NCBI GenBank assembly: GCA_002401155.1 | Contig: NVSG01000009.1 | Span: 1-33,928, forward strand | Direction of reading: 5' to 3' | Origin: Hyphomicrobiales bacterium | GTDB taxonomy: Bacteria > Pseudomonadota > Alphaproteobacteria > Rhizobiales > Rhizobiaceae | DNA: 33,928 nt | The notes under the pieces: generated by a model | The model's database searches: none | The model's input: only the letters and a program-made list of their open reading frames with translations | Told to the model about the DNA's origin: nothing | Program-made: the position numbers and the translations under genes | In this document: positions 1 to 7,159 of the stretch, in pieces | Position numbering within the stretch: position 1 is the first letter of the stretch | How the letters are laid out: every line of letters starts with the position of its first letter

Positions 1-2
1 AG

Positions 3-1013
3 AACAGCGGTGACGACATTACCAATGCCTATGCCACTGGTGCCGTGTCGGGTGATACCTACGTCGGAGGTCTGGTCGGGTATCAAAAAGGCAACATCAC
101 CAATGCCTATGCCACTGGTGCCGTGTCGGGCATCACCTTTATTGGCGGGCTTGTTGGACAACAAACTGGTAGCATAACCAATAGTTTCTGGGACGTAGAC
201 ACCACCGGCCGAGCCAATGCTGTTGGCAATTTGGCTGGCTCCATATCGGGCACCATCGGCCTGCACACGACGGAATTTCAGGACACAGCAGGATTTATGT
301 CACAGGCCTCAGGTTGGGATTTCGAGAACGTCTGGGCACCACCGAGTAACGGATATTATCCCGAACTCTATGCACTGAGCCAAGTGGTTTGGGTGCAGGC
401 AGATGATGTGTCGCGCATCTATGGCGATGAAAATCCAGCACTAACGACTGCCGGTATTTATGGCGGGCCGGATATTTATGTCTTTGGTCCGGCAGGCGAT
501 GTTCTGAGTTTTTCTCCAACGCTATCAACCGCTGCAGATACATCATCTAGCGTCGGCAGCTACGCAATTACCGGATCTCCCAATTCAGCAACCAGCGCCA
601 AGGGGCAGAACTATCGGGTGGTTTATAGCGGCGATCTGACGGTGACGCCAGCAGCTCTGAGGATTACCGCCAATGACGACACCAAGGCCTATAATGACCT
701 ACCCTATATCGGTGGCAATGGCGTGAGTTATTCAGGCTTCGTCAATGGTGAGAGCGCAGGCGTGCTCAATGGCATGCTCAACTACGGCGGCACGGCTCAG
801 GGCGCTGTTAATCCAAAAAATTACACCATCACGCCTAAGGGTCTGGTGTCAGCCAACTATACGATCACCTTCGTTGACGGCATTTTGATGCTGTTTTCTG
901 CACCCGGCATGCAAACCGATGTGCCCGGCCCTATTGATGAGGGCTTAGGACAAAACATCGTGTGTCCCGACGGAAACCTGCTCAGCTGTGAGCTGGTGGA
1001 GGTAAAATTTTGA
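3..1013 (+). CDS. Two-partner secretion exoprotein (TpsA/filamentous haemagglutinin-like), C-terminal part only
   Basis: The reading frame is open from the left edge, so this is the C-terminal ~336 residues of a larger secreted protein whose N-terminus (signal peptide and TPS domain) lies outside the window. The visible part starts with GLUG-type repeats (GGLVG followed by a short linker and NAYATGAVSG, then a final copy ending in NSFWDVDTTG). Two MBG-like beta-sandwich repeats follow, one starting near VSRIYGDENPALT and one near ITANDDTKAYNDLPY. The tail is short, with two Cys (CPDGNLLSC). GLUG and MBG repeats are common in large alphaproteobacterial surface proteins exported by TpsB partners. 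The gene ends 34 bases before a TpsB gene on the same strand, which supports the TpsA assignment. The role is probably adhesion or surface interaction; the target is not readable. The in-frame GTG at 45 is an internal codon, not a start. Confidence 0.8.
   Translation, partial: NSGDDITNAYATGAVSGDTYVGGLVGYQKGNITNAYATGAVSGITFIGGLVGQQTGSITNSFWDVDTTGRANAVGNLAGSISGTIGLHTTEFQDTAGFMSQASGWDFENVWAPPSNGYYPELYALSQVVWVQADDVSRIYGDENPALTTAGIYGGPDIYVFGPAGDVLSFSPTLSTAADTSSSVGSYAITGSPNSATSAKGQNYRVVYSGDLTVTPAALRITANDDTKAYNDLPYIGGNGVSYSGFVNGESAGVLNGMLNYGGTAQGAVNPKNYTITPKGLVSANYTITFVDGILMLFSAPGMQTDVPGPIDEGLGQNIVCPDGNLLSCELVEVKF
21..130 (+). repeat. Direct DNA repeat inside the GLUG repeats
   Basis: A 32-base stretch at 21-52 recurs identically at 99-130, a period of 78 bases or 26 codons. 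It encodes the TNAYATGAVSG part of successive GLUG units. Near-identity at DNA level points to recent duplication or gene conversion within the exoprotein. Confidence 0.85.
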
Positions 1014-1047
1014 TCCATACGAACCAAGCGAACCAGAGGAATAGATT

Positions 1048-2859
1048 TTGACCAAGGATATTGAGACAGGCATGAAATTGCGCCCAGCCATAGCCATGCG
1101 CCTTATTGTGTGTGCGGCGGCGTTCAGTTTTTCCAATCCCGTTTATGCCCAACCGGTTGAGCGTAATCCTGCTCGTATTTTGAGTGGCAATCAAATTACC
1201 TCTCTGCCCGGCTCCACAGTGGATTCTGGGGCTCTGGATAGCACACCATTTGGCGCTAACCTCTCCGGCGTGGTGATTGTCTCCGATAAAAACGCAGTGC
1301 GTGGTGCAACCAAAGCCAGCGGCATTGTGGTTCGCTCGGATAATCAACATCTCAGCGATCCAGAACTTGCAAAGCTGCTATCACCCTATTTGGGGCAACC
1401 GCTTTCCCAGCGTTTGATTGGCGAGATCAGAGATACCATCACCAAATATATGCGTAATCGTAACCGTCCTCTGGTTGCCGTGATCGTGCCTCCGCAGGAG
1501 GTAACCGGCGGCGTGGTGCAATTGCTTGTTGTGCCATTTGTGGTGGGCGAGAAACGCGTGCAACGGGTAGAAACCGGTTATGATAATACCCCTGAATCGC
1601 GCGTGCTGGATGCTGTGCGCATCGGCCCCGGTGATGAGGTCGAAGCAGATACCCTGCTTGAAGATATCAACTGGCTCAACCTCAACCCTTTCCGTCAGGT
1701 GGGCGTGGTGTTCCAGCCCGGCAAGGATGTGGGAACGACTGATTTGACATTAAGCCTGAGCGATCAAAAGCCATGGCAGGTTTACGGGGGCTATGCCAAT
1801 AGTGGTTCGACGTCCACAGGTCTGGACCGTGTATTTGCAGGGTTCGTCATGGCTAATGCAGCTTTGGGCGATCAACAGCTTTCCTATCAGTTCACCACTT
1901 TGCCTGAGACTATTGGTTCAGACGGATTTAGCCGTGACAGTGCTTATCTTGCCCATTCATTGGGTTATTTCGTACCGCTTGCATGGTCAAACGAGCTGCG
2001 TCACAAACTGACCCTTCGTGGTGACTATACCCACAGCCGTTCCGATCTGACCGATCCGTTCGTCAACGAGGACGAGACTTGGCAGGCAAGTTTTGACTAT
2101 GCCGGAAATCTGCCCGGCGCCTATGGGTTTGCCAATTCATCGATTGAATGGTTTGTCGGTGGAGACTTCAAGCGTCAGGAGAGTGAAGTGTTCTTTGGCA
2201 ACACTTCTACTTCAACAGATCTGATTGAAGTGGTGCAGTTCAACCTTGGTCTGCGCGGCAGGCATTCGGGCAATTGGATGGGCCATGCCCACAAAACTGA
2301 ATATGCCATCAAGGGCGTATTCAGCCCGGGAGATTTAACCACCTATAACTCTGATGCAGCTTTTGCAGCTGCCAGCAACCATGCGGGTGATACGGCCGAT
2401 TATAATTATCTCACGGCCAATTTTACCCATCACATAGACCTATCCAAGGGGTTCAGCTTTGATCTTGCCTTTGCAGGGCAAACAACCTCCGACAGCCTGC
2501 CATCAACTGAGAAGTTCGGTATTGGCGGCACGAGCAGCGTGCGCGGCTATGAAACCAATGAGCGCAGCGGTGATACGGGAGTATCCATTCAGGCAGAACT
2601 TCATCTGCCAGTCTTCCCGCTGATACAAAGCGAGAAAATCAATGCCAATGCGGATGTCTTCGCCTTTGCTGATTACGGCTCCATCCACGAGATTGCCACC
2701 AATATTGATCGTGAGTTGTCAGGTGCAGGCATCGGGATGAATATACAAATCAATAACAATGTTCGCGCTTCGATGGTCTGGGGCCATGCCTTTGATGCAG
2801 GCGCCACCACCAAAGCTGGCAGCGACCGCGTGCATGTCACCTTTACAACATCGTTCTAG
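1048..2859 (+). CDS. TpsB-family outer-membrane transporter (ShlB/FhaC/HecB type)
   Basis: This is a predicted outer-membrane beta-barrel that translocates the TpsA exoprotein encoded just upstream. An N-terminal signal peptide ends near VYAQ. A first POTRA domain (about residues 73-172) and a second (about 174-240, with NWLNLNPFRQVGVVFQPG) precede a 16-stranded-type barrel. The barrel contains the conserved VRGYE loop (residues 498-502, after GIGGTSS) and a C-terminal phenylalanine typical of BAM substrates. The length, ~600 residues, is normal for the family. The start is either TTG at 1048, with AGAGGA seven bases upstream, or ATG at 1072, which gives a cleaner signal peptide (MKLRPAIAMRL). 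Both are plausible. The 34-base gap after the exoprotein implies co-transcription. Confidence 0.93.
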   Translation: MTKDIETGMKLRPAIAMRLIVCAAAFSFSNPVYAQPVERNPARILSGNQITSLPGSTVDSGALDSTPFGANLSGVVIVSDKNAVRGATKASGIVVRSDNQHLSDPELAKLLSPYLGQPLSQRLIGEIRDTITKYMRNRNRPLVAVIVPPQEVTGGVVQLLVVPFVVGEKRVQRVETGYDNTPESRVLDAVRIGPGDEVEADTLLEDINWLNLNPFRQVGVVFQPGKDVGTTDLTLSLSDQKPWQVYGGYANSGSTSTGLDRVFAGFVMANAALGDQQLSYQFTTLPETIGSDGFSRDSAYLAHSLGYFVPLAWSNELRHKLTLRGDYTHSRSDLTDPFVNEDETWQASFDYAGNLPGAYGFANSSIEWFVGGDFKRQESEVFFGNTSTSTDLIEVVQFNLGLRGRHSGNWMGHAHKTEYAIKGVFSPGDLTTYNSDAAFAAASNHAGDTADYNYLTANFTHHIDLSKGFSFDLAFAGQTTSDSLPSTEKFGIGGTSSVRGYETNERSGDTGVSIQAELHLPVFPLIQSEKINANADVFAFADYGSIHEIATNIDRELSGAGIGMNIQINNNVRASMVWGHAFDAGATTKAGSDRVHVTFTTSF

Positions 2860-2887
2860 CCACTGATTTATCACAGCGAGTAACAAT

Positions 2888-3430
2888 ATGCTTAAAACCG
2901 TCGCCGCGCTTTCACTACTGGCAGCTTTATCAGCCGTCACACCGTTGCAGGCGCAGGAACCTGTGAGCACTACAGCGACCTTTGGTTCATGGACCGTGCG
3001 GTGCAATGCTGTTGCCAACAAAGAAGACCCAAAAGCAGTTCCCGCAAAACTCTGCGAGATGGTGCAATCAATCCGCATCCGCAAAACCGGTCAGGTATTG
3101 ATGGAAATAGCCCTTGGCCGTTTAAACGAAACTGATCCCATCTCCATGGTGTTCAAGGTGCCCGCAACCGTATGGCTGCGTTCCGCTGTTCCTGTAAGTC
3201 TTGGCAACAAGGCCAAAGACAAAGCTGACTTTGAGGCCAGTTACTTTCGCTGCCACCCGCAATATTGTCTGGCTGACAATAAGCTCACCAACGACCAGCA
3301 GGAAAACTTGTTAAAGGCAAAATCAATCACCGTCGGCTTCACGGACGCCACTCAAAAGACAGCGCACATCCCGGTATCCCTCGAGGGCTTTGCGCCCGCC
3401 TTCAACTCGATCTTTGCGGATAAGAAATAG
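2888..3430 (+). CDS. IalB-family (invasion-associated locus B) periplasmic protein
   Basis: The 180-residue protein has a clear signal peptide (MLKTVAALSLLAALSAVTPLQAQ) and the IalB-family pattern: GSWTVRC near the mature N-terminus, four Cys at 39, 56, 122 and 127 likely forming two disulfides, YFRCHPQYCLAD, and a C-terminal VSLEGFAPAF segment. IalB proteins are small periplasmic or outer-membrane-associated proteins of alphaproteobacteria. The Bartonella member contributes to erythrocyte invasion, but most members have no known function. It follows the TpsB gene by 28 bases on the same strand and precedes a second IalB-like gene by 3 bases, so the three are probably one transcript. The ribosome binding site is weak. 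Confidence 0.88.
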   Translation: MLKTVAALSLLAALSAVTPLQAQEPVSTTATFGSWTVRCNAVANKEDPKAVPAKLCEMVQSIRIRKTGQVLMEIALGRLNETDPISMVFKVPATVWLRSAVPVSLGNKAKDKADFEASYFRCHPQYCLADNKLTNDQQENLLKAKSITVGFTDATQKTAHIPVSLEGFAPAFNSIFADKK

Positions 3431-3433
3431 AGC

Positions 3434-4042
3434 ATGATACGCGGAGGCCTCATCCTGCTTATGCTTGCTTTCCCCAGCCCCGCAATGGCGCAATCTCCTT
3501 TGTTGATTGAAAGCACGAGAAAACAAACAGCGCCGCCGCCAACAACGATTACGACAATCATCAAGGATTGGCAGGTCACTTGCCCAAACCCTGCACTCCA
3601 CACCAAACAACAAGCCTCCTGCACAATGGAGCCCATCGCCACGGCCTATAAGGGATCAAACAGCATTAGCCGCTTCTTCGGTAGGATGATCAGAGTCAAA
3701 AACAAAGCCGTCCCTGTGTTCGTTGTTCAAACCCCGTTGGACCTGCTGCTATCCTCCGGCATTACCCTGAAAGTTGACAGGCGCAGGTCCGTCAAAATGG
3801 CCTACCGCTCCTGTCATGCTGATGGTTGCATCATCCCCTTCCAGCTATCAGGAAAAATCAAAACGTCCTTGCAACGAGGCAATCAGTTAAAATTATTTCT
3901 CAAGACCCTTAATGCAAAAACCGAGCAAACATCCATCTCACTCATTGGCTTTACCAAAGCACTCAAAATGTTGGAAACAAGTGACCAGCACTCGGCAATG
4001 CCTTCCAGGTTACATAACACTACGATGCAGACCCTAAATTAA
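3434..4042 (+). CDS. Second, divergent IalB-like periplasmic protein
   Basis: The 202-residue protein starts 3 bases after the preceding IalB gene. It has a signal peptide (MIRGGLILLMLAFPSPAMAQ) and a Pro/Thr-rich linker. The same four-Cys layout as its neighbour is present: DWQVTC at 50, C63, and SCHADGC at 127 and 132. LSGKIKTSL and a terminal SLIGFTKALKML segment align with the IalB core. Sequence identity to the neighbour is low outside these positions, so this is an old paralogue rather than a recent duplicate. The tail after KALKML (about 30 residues) is extra. It is probably periplasmic. A link to exoprotein export or folding is inferred only from position. Confidence 0.78.
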   Translation: MIRGGLILLMLAFPSPAMAQSPLLIESTRKQTAPPPTTITTIIKDWQVTCPNPALHTKQQASCTMEPIATAYKGSNSISRFFGRMIRVKNKAVPVFVVQTPLDLLLSSGITLKVDRRRSVKMAYRSCHADGCIIPFQLSGKIKTSLQRGNQLKLFLKTLNAKTEQTSISLIGFTKALKMLETSDQHSAMPSRLHNTTMQTLN

Positions 4043-4350
4043 ATAAATAAATGAATGAATGTTGGCTTTCAAGAAAATTCCAAACAACATCACAGATGCA
4101 AGGAACGGCAGATCTCCCCCCCACTCGCCCTTCAAATGGATGAATTGATATCCAGTTTGAGGATAAAACCACCAGACCCGCTGCCCTAAAATCAGATAAT
4201 CCATCGAGTTTTCTGGAATTCTAATATTATTACGATGTTTTATTTTCACTGATATAAATGGACTAATTTTTCTTCAATGGATTCAACAACTCACGCGGAA
4301 GCATTTGCTTCGTGTTATAATGCGATGGTTTTACGACCATTTATCAGAAA
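4043..4350. other. Intergenic stretch without a supported gene
   Basis: AT-rich spacer between the IalB pair and the hypothetical gene on the other strand. It contains a tetranucleotide run of AAAT/GAAT type just after 4042 and a small hairpin (GAAGCA-TT-TGCTTC at 4299-4312). A 71-codon frame on the - strand starts with GTG, lacks a ribosome binding site and resembles nothing I know. Confidence 0.5.
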
Positions 4351-4761
4351 TTATATCAAGTCGAGAATCTCAACTGAATGACCCGTTTTGCCTTGATACA
4401 AAGGTATTGTGATTGTGAGATCACAATGAAATCCCAAAGCAGTAAATTGCAATGCAGCTGGCCATTTTTTACCCATCAGAATGGCACCATTGAACGTCAG
4501 ATCATAATCCATAGCGAGATGAGCTAGGGTTTCAATTTGTTTGGTTGGAACATATCGAGGTCCCATATGCAGGCTTGGGAGTTTTGCATTATTTTTTGTT
4601 TTCACCAGCTGTCCAAACTCCAAACACTGAGTCTTATCGGTTGGAAATACCAGAACAAGTTTTCCGTTATCACTCTCAAGTTCAAGATATTTTGGAAACG
4701 ATTTTGGTCGGGTGAAAGATTTGATATTACCGCGATCACTACGCCAATGGTTAAGGTCCAC
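4351..4761 (-). CDS. Hypothetical protein, possibly 5'-truncated at the repeat
   Basis: This 136-residue frame has no recognised family. It has a mixed polar and hydrophobic composition, with no signal peptide or membrane segment. Segments such as LELESDNGKLVLVFPTDK and LTITIPLYQGKTGHSVEIL read like beta-strands of a small globular protein. The nominal GTG start has no ribosome binding site, and the frame stays open upstream to a stop at 4819, running through the 44-bp repeat at 4772-4815 without any ATG. The 5' end may therefore have been lost or replaced when foreign DNA joined here. Treat it as a possible gene remnant. Confidence 0.4.
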   Translation of the reverse strand: MDLNHWRSDRGNIKSFTRPKSFPKYLELESDNGKLVLVFPTDKTQCLEFGQLVKTKNNAKLPSLHMGPRYVPTKQIETLAHLAMDYDLTFNGAILMGKKWPAALQFTALGFHCDLTITIPLYQGKTGHSVEILDLI

Positions 4762-4771
4762 GATATGATAA

Positions 4772-4815
4772 GTGCATGGTGCTACCGACCATAAACAATT
4801 GGAAAAAATGGCTAT
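4772..4815 (+). repeat. Left copy of a 44-bp direct repeat (candidate element boundary)
   Basis: It matches 32434-32477 in the same orientation at 38 of 44 positions, including 26 consecutive identical bases from 4790 to 4815 (core starting CATAAACAATTGG). The two copies are 27,662 bases apart. The 19-bp TATGYTAG motif abuts its right side. This is a candidate integrase core or element terminus; the function is inferred. Confidence 0.75.
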
Positions 4816-4833
4816 ATGTTAGCTGTATGCTAG
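4815..4833 (+). repeat. 19-bp motif, copy A
   Basis: TATGTTAGCTGTATGCTAG. It is an internally repeated motif (ATGYTAG twice at an 11-base period, about one helical turn). Related copies are at 5003-5021 and 32415-32433 in the same orientation. It is a possible binding site for an integrase or excisionase. Confidence 0.7.
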
Positions 4834-4907
4834 CCGATTCTGCACATATTGCGGATATAGCGTTTGATCGGATATCTATTTAAGCTATTGTTTTTATTGG
4901 GAATTTA

Positions 4908-4953
4908 TGGTGCCCGAACCTGGATTTGAACCAGGGACACACGGATTTTCAAT
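4908..4953 (-). tRNA. 3' fragment of tRNA-Phe(GAA), integration scar
   Basis: Read on the - strand, this stretch has the anticodon loop TTGAAAA (anticodon GAA), the 3' half of the anticodon stem, the variable region GTGTC, a five-pair T-arm around TTCAAAT, an acceptor 3' strand TTCGGGC and ACCA. The 3' half matches the usual tRNA-Phe layout. On the 5' side similarity stops at the anticodon loop: no anticodon 5' strand, D-arm or 5' acceptor is present. A tRNA 3' end broken at the anticodon loop is the usual product of tyrosine-recombinase integration. The intact gene is not in the window. By geometry it should lie to the right, outside it. Confidence 0.8.
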
Positions 4954-5002
4954 TGGCGTCACTGCTATGTAACATGCTGATAATTACGATGAAATTTTGT
5001 TG

Positions 5003-5021
5003 CATGTTAGATGTATGCTAG
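5003..5021 (+). repeat. 19-bp motif, copy B
   Basis: CATGTTAGATGTATGCTAG. It differs from copy A at two positions and keeps the two ATGYTAG blocks at an 11-base period. It lies about 50 bases to the right of the tRNA-Phe fragment, so the fragment is flanked by copies A and B. Confidence 0.65.
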
Positions 5022-5057
5022 TTTTTGAGATACACATTCATATATCGGCATTTTCGC

Positions 5058-5618
5058 TTAAAGAGATGCTTTCGCATTTTTGATGCTCAGGTACATTCTG
5101 TTCGGTTGATCAGAGTTTTTCATCCAGTTGAAACCAAGCGTTTGGTAAAACGTTGTTCGTCTTTGAACGGCATCTTCATTGCCATCATTTAACAAATCCA
5201 GAACGATGACAGCGCAACCGATTTGCTCAGAGAACTCCACCGATTTCTGAATTGCGTGAATCATCAGCGCTGTGCCTACGCCCTGCCCTTGGAAAGTATG
5301 ATCGATGGCAACAGCATTGATGTAAATCGCCGGAATTGTTTCCCTGCGACTTTTTCCAGTCAATTCAGGAAGATCGTTGGGAGATATCGAATGCGCATTT
5401 AACGCATAAAATCCTTTAACCGGTGACTTAAGCGTGTTGCTCTCAATAGCTACCCAAACAGTAACCAGATTGTTTCTAATCTGATCGGTAATTGAACTTT
5501 TTAAAAAATTGTCGATTGGTTGAAAGCCACATGAAAAAGCACTGCGATCATGCAGTGCCTTTTGAAACTTCATAACAAATAATGCTGGTTTCTTGGCCTT
5601 GGGACTTGCTTCATTCAT
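5058..5618 (-). CDS. GNAT-family acetyltransferase toxin (TacT-like)
   Basis: This is the predicted toxin of a type II toxin-antitoxin pair. TacT-type toxins acetylate the amino group of charged aminoacyl-tRNA and stop translation; whether this one uses tRNA is inferred from family. The 186 residues include the N-terminal FSCGFQPIDNFLK segment typical of TacT/AtaT proteins and the acetyl-CoA loop QGQGVGTA (110-117), preceded by the INAVAID strand. A C-terminal FYQTLGF carries the expected catalytic Tyr (about residue 158). I chose the ATG at 5618 because it overlaps the antitoxin stop codon by eight bases (ATGAATGA), the usual coupling in these operons. The longer in-frame start lies inside the antitoxin gene and is unlikely. 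Confidence 0.9.
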   Translation of the reverse strand: MNEASPKAKKPALFVMKFQKALHDRSAFSCGFQPIDNFLKSSITDQIRNNLVTVWVAIESNTLKSPVKGFYALNAHSISPNDLPELTGKSRRETIPAIYINAVAIDHTFQGQGVGTALMIHAIQKSVEFSEQIGCAVIVLDLLNDGNEDAVQRRTTFYQTLGFNWMKNSDQPNRMYLSIKNAKASL

Positions 5619-5919
5619 CACGCAAAATTCCGCGCGTCCTTTTTGCAGCGTTAACAAGCCCTTTTACGGGTTTTCCATCTGCATTGATCGCTTTGGCAAA
5701 TTGATCAAAATATGACTGTTCAAGAACGCTCGTAAATTGCGCTTTCTCGATAGCAATAGCTTTTTCATATGCAGCAGAAACAATGAATGCACTTTCATCC
5801 ATGCCAACAGCAGCAGCAGCACGCCCAATGGCTGCACTAATACTCGGTTTGACCCGCTGCTCTTTGCGAACAGATTTCTTTTCCGCAACATCAACTGTTT
5901 TATCGCTGTATTGAAGCAT
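5611..5919 (-). CDS. DUF1778-family ribbon-helix-helix antitoxin (TacA-like)
   Basis: This 102-residue antitoxin is the partner of the downstream GNAT toxin. The N-terminal half (about residues 17-60: RKEQRVKPSISAAI, then AAAAVGMDESAFIVSAAYEKA) has the RHH DNA-binding pattern of DUF1778 proteins. The C-terminal part (SVLEQSYFDQFAKAINADGKP) matches the toxin-neutralising region. The start at 5919 is supported by GGAG seven bases upstream. A longer open frame reaches 6108 but has no family-like sequence there. The antitoxin dimer is expected to bind its own promoter in 5920-6100 and repress the operon together with the toxin. Confidence 0.9.
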   Translation of the reverse strand: MLQYSDKTVDVAEKKSVRKEQRVKPSISAAIGRAAAAVGMDESAFIVSAAYEKAIAIEKAQFTSVLEQSYFDQFAKAINADGKPVKGLVNAAKRTRGILRDE

Positions 5920-6438
5920 GAGAATTCTCCATATTATCAGACAATACTTGTACGGCAAATATCCGTACAATTCAAGGTAATTGTCCAATTCATAGCTGGC
6001 GGCATTTATGCTTTGCGACTGCACAAGGACAATTTTATCAGCGTTATCGTTTCCAGTGCTGTTCCCAGGGTGTATCTGTATAAATGCTCTGATTGTGGTA
6101 ATGAACAACCTAAACTTTGAGTTTCGGAAAAATTACGATTCACCTGCGCAATTGGCATATTGATTTTTCATGTTAATAAATTCGACTTTTTTTAACACGT
6201 TTTCAAAACGTGTTAAAATGGCAAGTGTCACAGTGCCGTCACATATCTAAGCAGCAATTCACACCAGTTGTGAGATTAGAATTATCTATTACACTACAGG
6301 AGATACTCTGTTCCAAATTTGCCCGTATGGCTATCACAAAAGGGAAAAAGTTGGTTGAATTACTATTGTATGCGAGGCATACAAAAACCTGCAAGTGATG
6401 CCCACAGGGTTTCAGTGATTGTAATACGACGTCTACCC
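5920..6438. other. Intergenic region upstream of the TA operon
   Basis: It should contain the antitoxin/toxin promoter near its left side. The notable structure is the palindrome at 6190-6218. On the + strand right after the palindrome, ATG GCA AGT begins a frame that stops after ten codons. Longer frames here in either direction have no recognisable sequence or ribosome binding site. Confidence 0.5.
6190..6218. promoter_or_regulatory. Perfect 14-bp inverted repeat (29-bp palindrome)
   Basis: TTTTAACACGTTTT, one central C, then its exact reverse complement. It is too AT-rich and too closely spaced for a standard terminator stem, since a one-base loop would need opening. It fits a dimeric repressor operator better. 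It lies 271 bases upstream of the antitoxin start on one strand, 220 bases beyond the end of the small-gene cluster, and just before a + strand ATG. Confidence 0.7.
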
Positions 6439-6618
6439 TCAGTCGAACCATTTGAACAAAATAACTGCTGTAACTGTGATGATAAAAATCACAGCCAGTC
6501 GAACCGGCTCATTTGGATGAAACAGCAAAAATCGATTTGCTTTCACTATGTATTTTCCAGCAATGATCAGCGCAAAGATAACCAGTGCGCTGACCAAAAA
6601 TACAAACACCAAATTCAT
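6439..6618 (-). CDS. Small predicted inner-membrane protein (59 aa)
   Basis: The protein starts MNLVFVFLVSALVIFALIIA and has two hydrophobic helices (about residues 1-21 and 40-55) separated by a basic, polar loop (GKYIVKANRFLLFHPNEPVR). It ends FKWFD. The start codon is three bases after the stop of the upstream 50-residue gene, so the two are almost certainly translated from one message. No family was recognised. The two-helix hairpin, the size and the mobile-DNA setting would fit a holin, a phage or conjugative-element membrane protein, or a membrane toxin. The sequence does not decide between these. Confidence 0.6.
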   Translation of the reverse strand: MNLVFVFLVSALVIFALIIAGKYIVKANRFLLFHPNEPVRLAVIFIITVTAVILFKWFD

Positions 6619-6621
6619 TGG

Positions 6622-6774
6622 TTAGTTCTGAGTCGGGTTCACACCGATTATATTGCTTGCGCCATATTGAGCCTCAAGCAGTTTCCGTGCCTCGATGACA
6701 CTAATTGCATCAATACGCACATAACGAATAACACCATCAATTTTAACTCGAGCATCAAATGTTTGCATGTCCAT
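6622..6774 (-). CDS. Small conserved-looking protein (50 aa), function unknown
   Basis: The protein begins MDMQTFDARVKIDGVIRYVR, continues IDAISVIEARKLLEAQYGAS and ends NIIGVNPTQN. The pattern of strand, strand, helix (EARKLLEAQYG) and strand is that of a compact beta-beta-alpha-beta fold of the sort found in small phage and integrative-element proteins. GAAGG lies eight bases before the ATG. It sits between the membrane protein downstream (3-base gap) and the IS-truncated gene upstream (50-base gap), all on the same strand. No family was recognised, and no function is claimed. Confidence 0.6.
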   Translation of the reverse strand: MDMQTFDARVKIDGVIRYVRIDAISVIEARKLLEAQYGASNIIGVNPTQN

Positions 6775-6824
6775 GATTACAACCTTCAAATGGTTTGAGA
6801 ATTAGGATTGGTGGAAAGCCACAA

Positions 6825-7088
6825 TTAAGCAGCTTTCTTAGTGTTTTTACGTGGTGGCATTTTGTGTTTTGAGATTAACGTCTCTAGCGATTGATCAAGT
6901 TCACCAGCAATTACTGCATCACGTAGCGTTTCCAATGTTGTGACCATCTGCTCGATATCGCCAACTTCAACAGATGTTTTGTCGTCACCAAGCGGAATGA
7001 GACGATTTCCATCGCGCAATGAAATTATCCAAGCACCATGCTGGTTCTTCCACCACCATTTGCGAACTGGACGCTCAGTTGTAACCAA
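6825..7088 (-). pseudogene. Small DUF6641-like protein, 5' end cut by the IS element
   Basis: The 87-codon frame starts at a TTG with no ribosome binding site, and the open frame runs back into the left end of the IS3-family element at 7097. The native start was therefore probably displaced by the insertion. The sequence VRKWWWKNQHGAWIISLRDGNRLIPLGDDKTSVEV, then MVTTLETLRDAVIAGELD and a basic C-terminus (HKMPPRKNTKKAA), resembles small accessory-element proteins that I associate, from memory and tentatively, with DUF6641. The C-terminal part is intact and the gene may still be expressed from the IS end. It heads the small-gene cluster 6439-7088. Confidence 0.5.
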
Positions 7089-7159
7089 CGTTTTATTGGA
7101 CCTGTCGCGGATTTATGCCGCTCCTTTAACCGCGTATTATGCGCCAAAGGAGAACGATT

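Noticed and set aside
4034..4249. 71-codon frame on the - strand
   Set aside because: GTG start without a ribosome binding site, overlaps the end of the IalB-like gene, and has no recognisable pattern.
5919..6108. N-terminal extension of the DUF1778 antitoxin
   Set aside because: The frame is open, but the sequence before MLQYSDKTVD has no family-like residues, and GGAG marks the internal ATG at 5919.
6319..6798. 159-codon frame on the + strand
   Set aside because: Overlaps two better-supported small genes on the other strand. Its composition (many Cys, His and Asn) is typical of an antisense frame.
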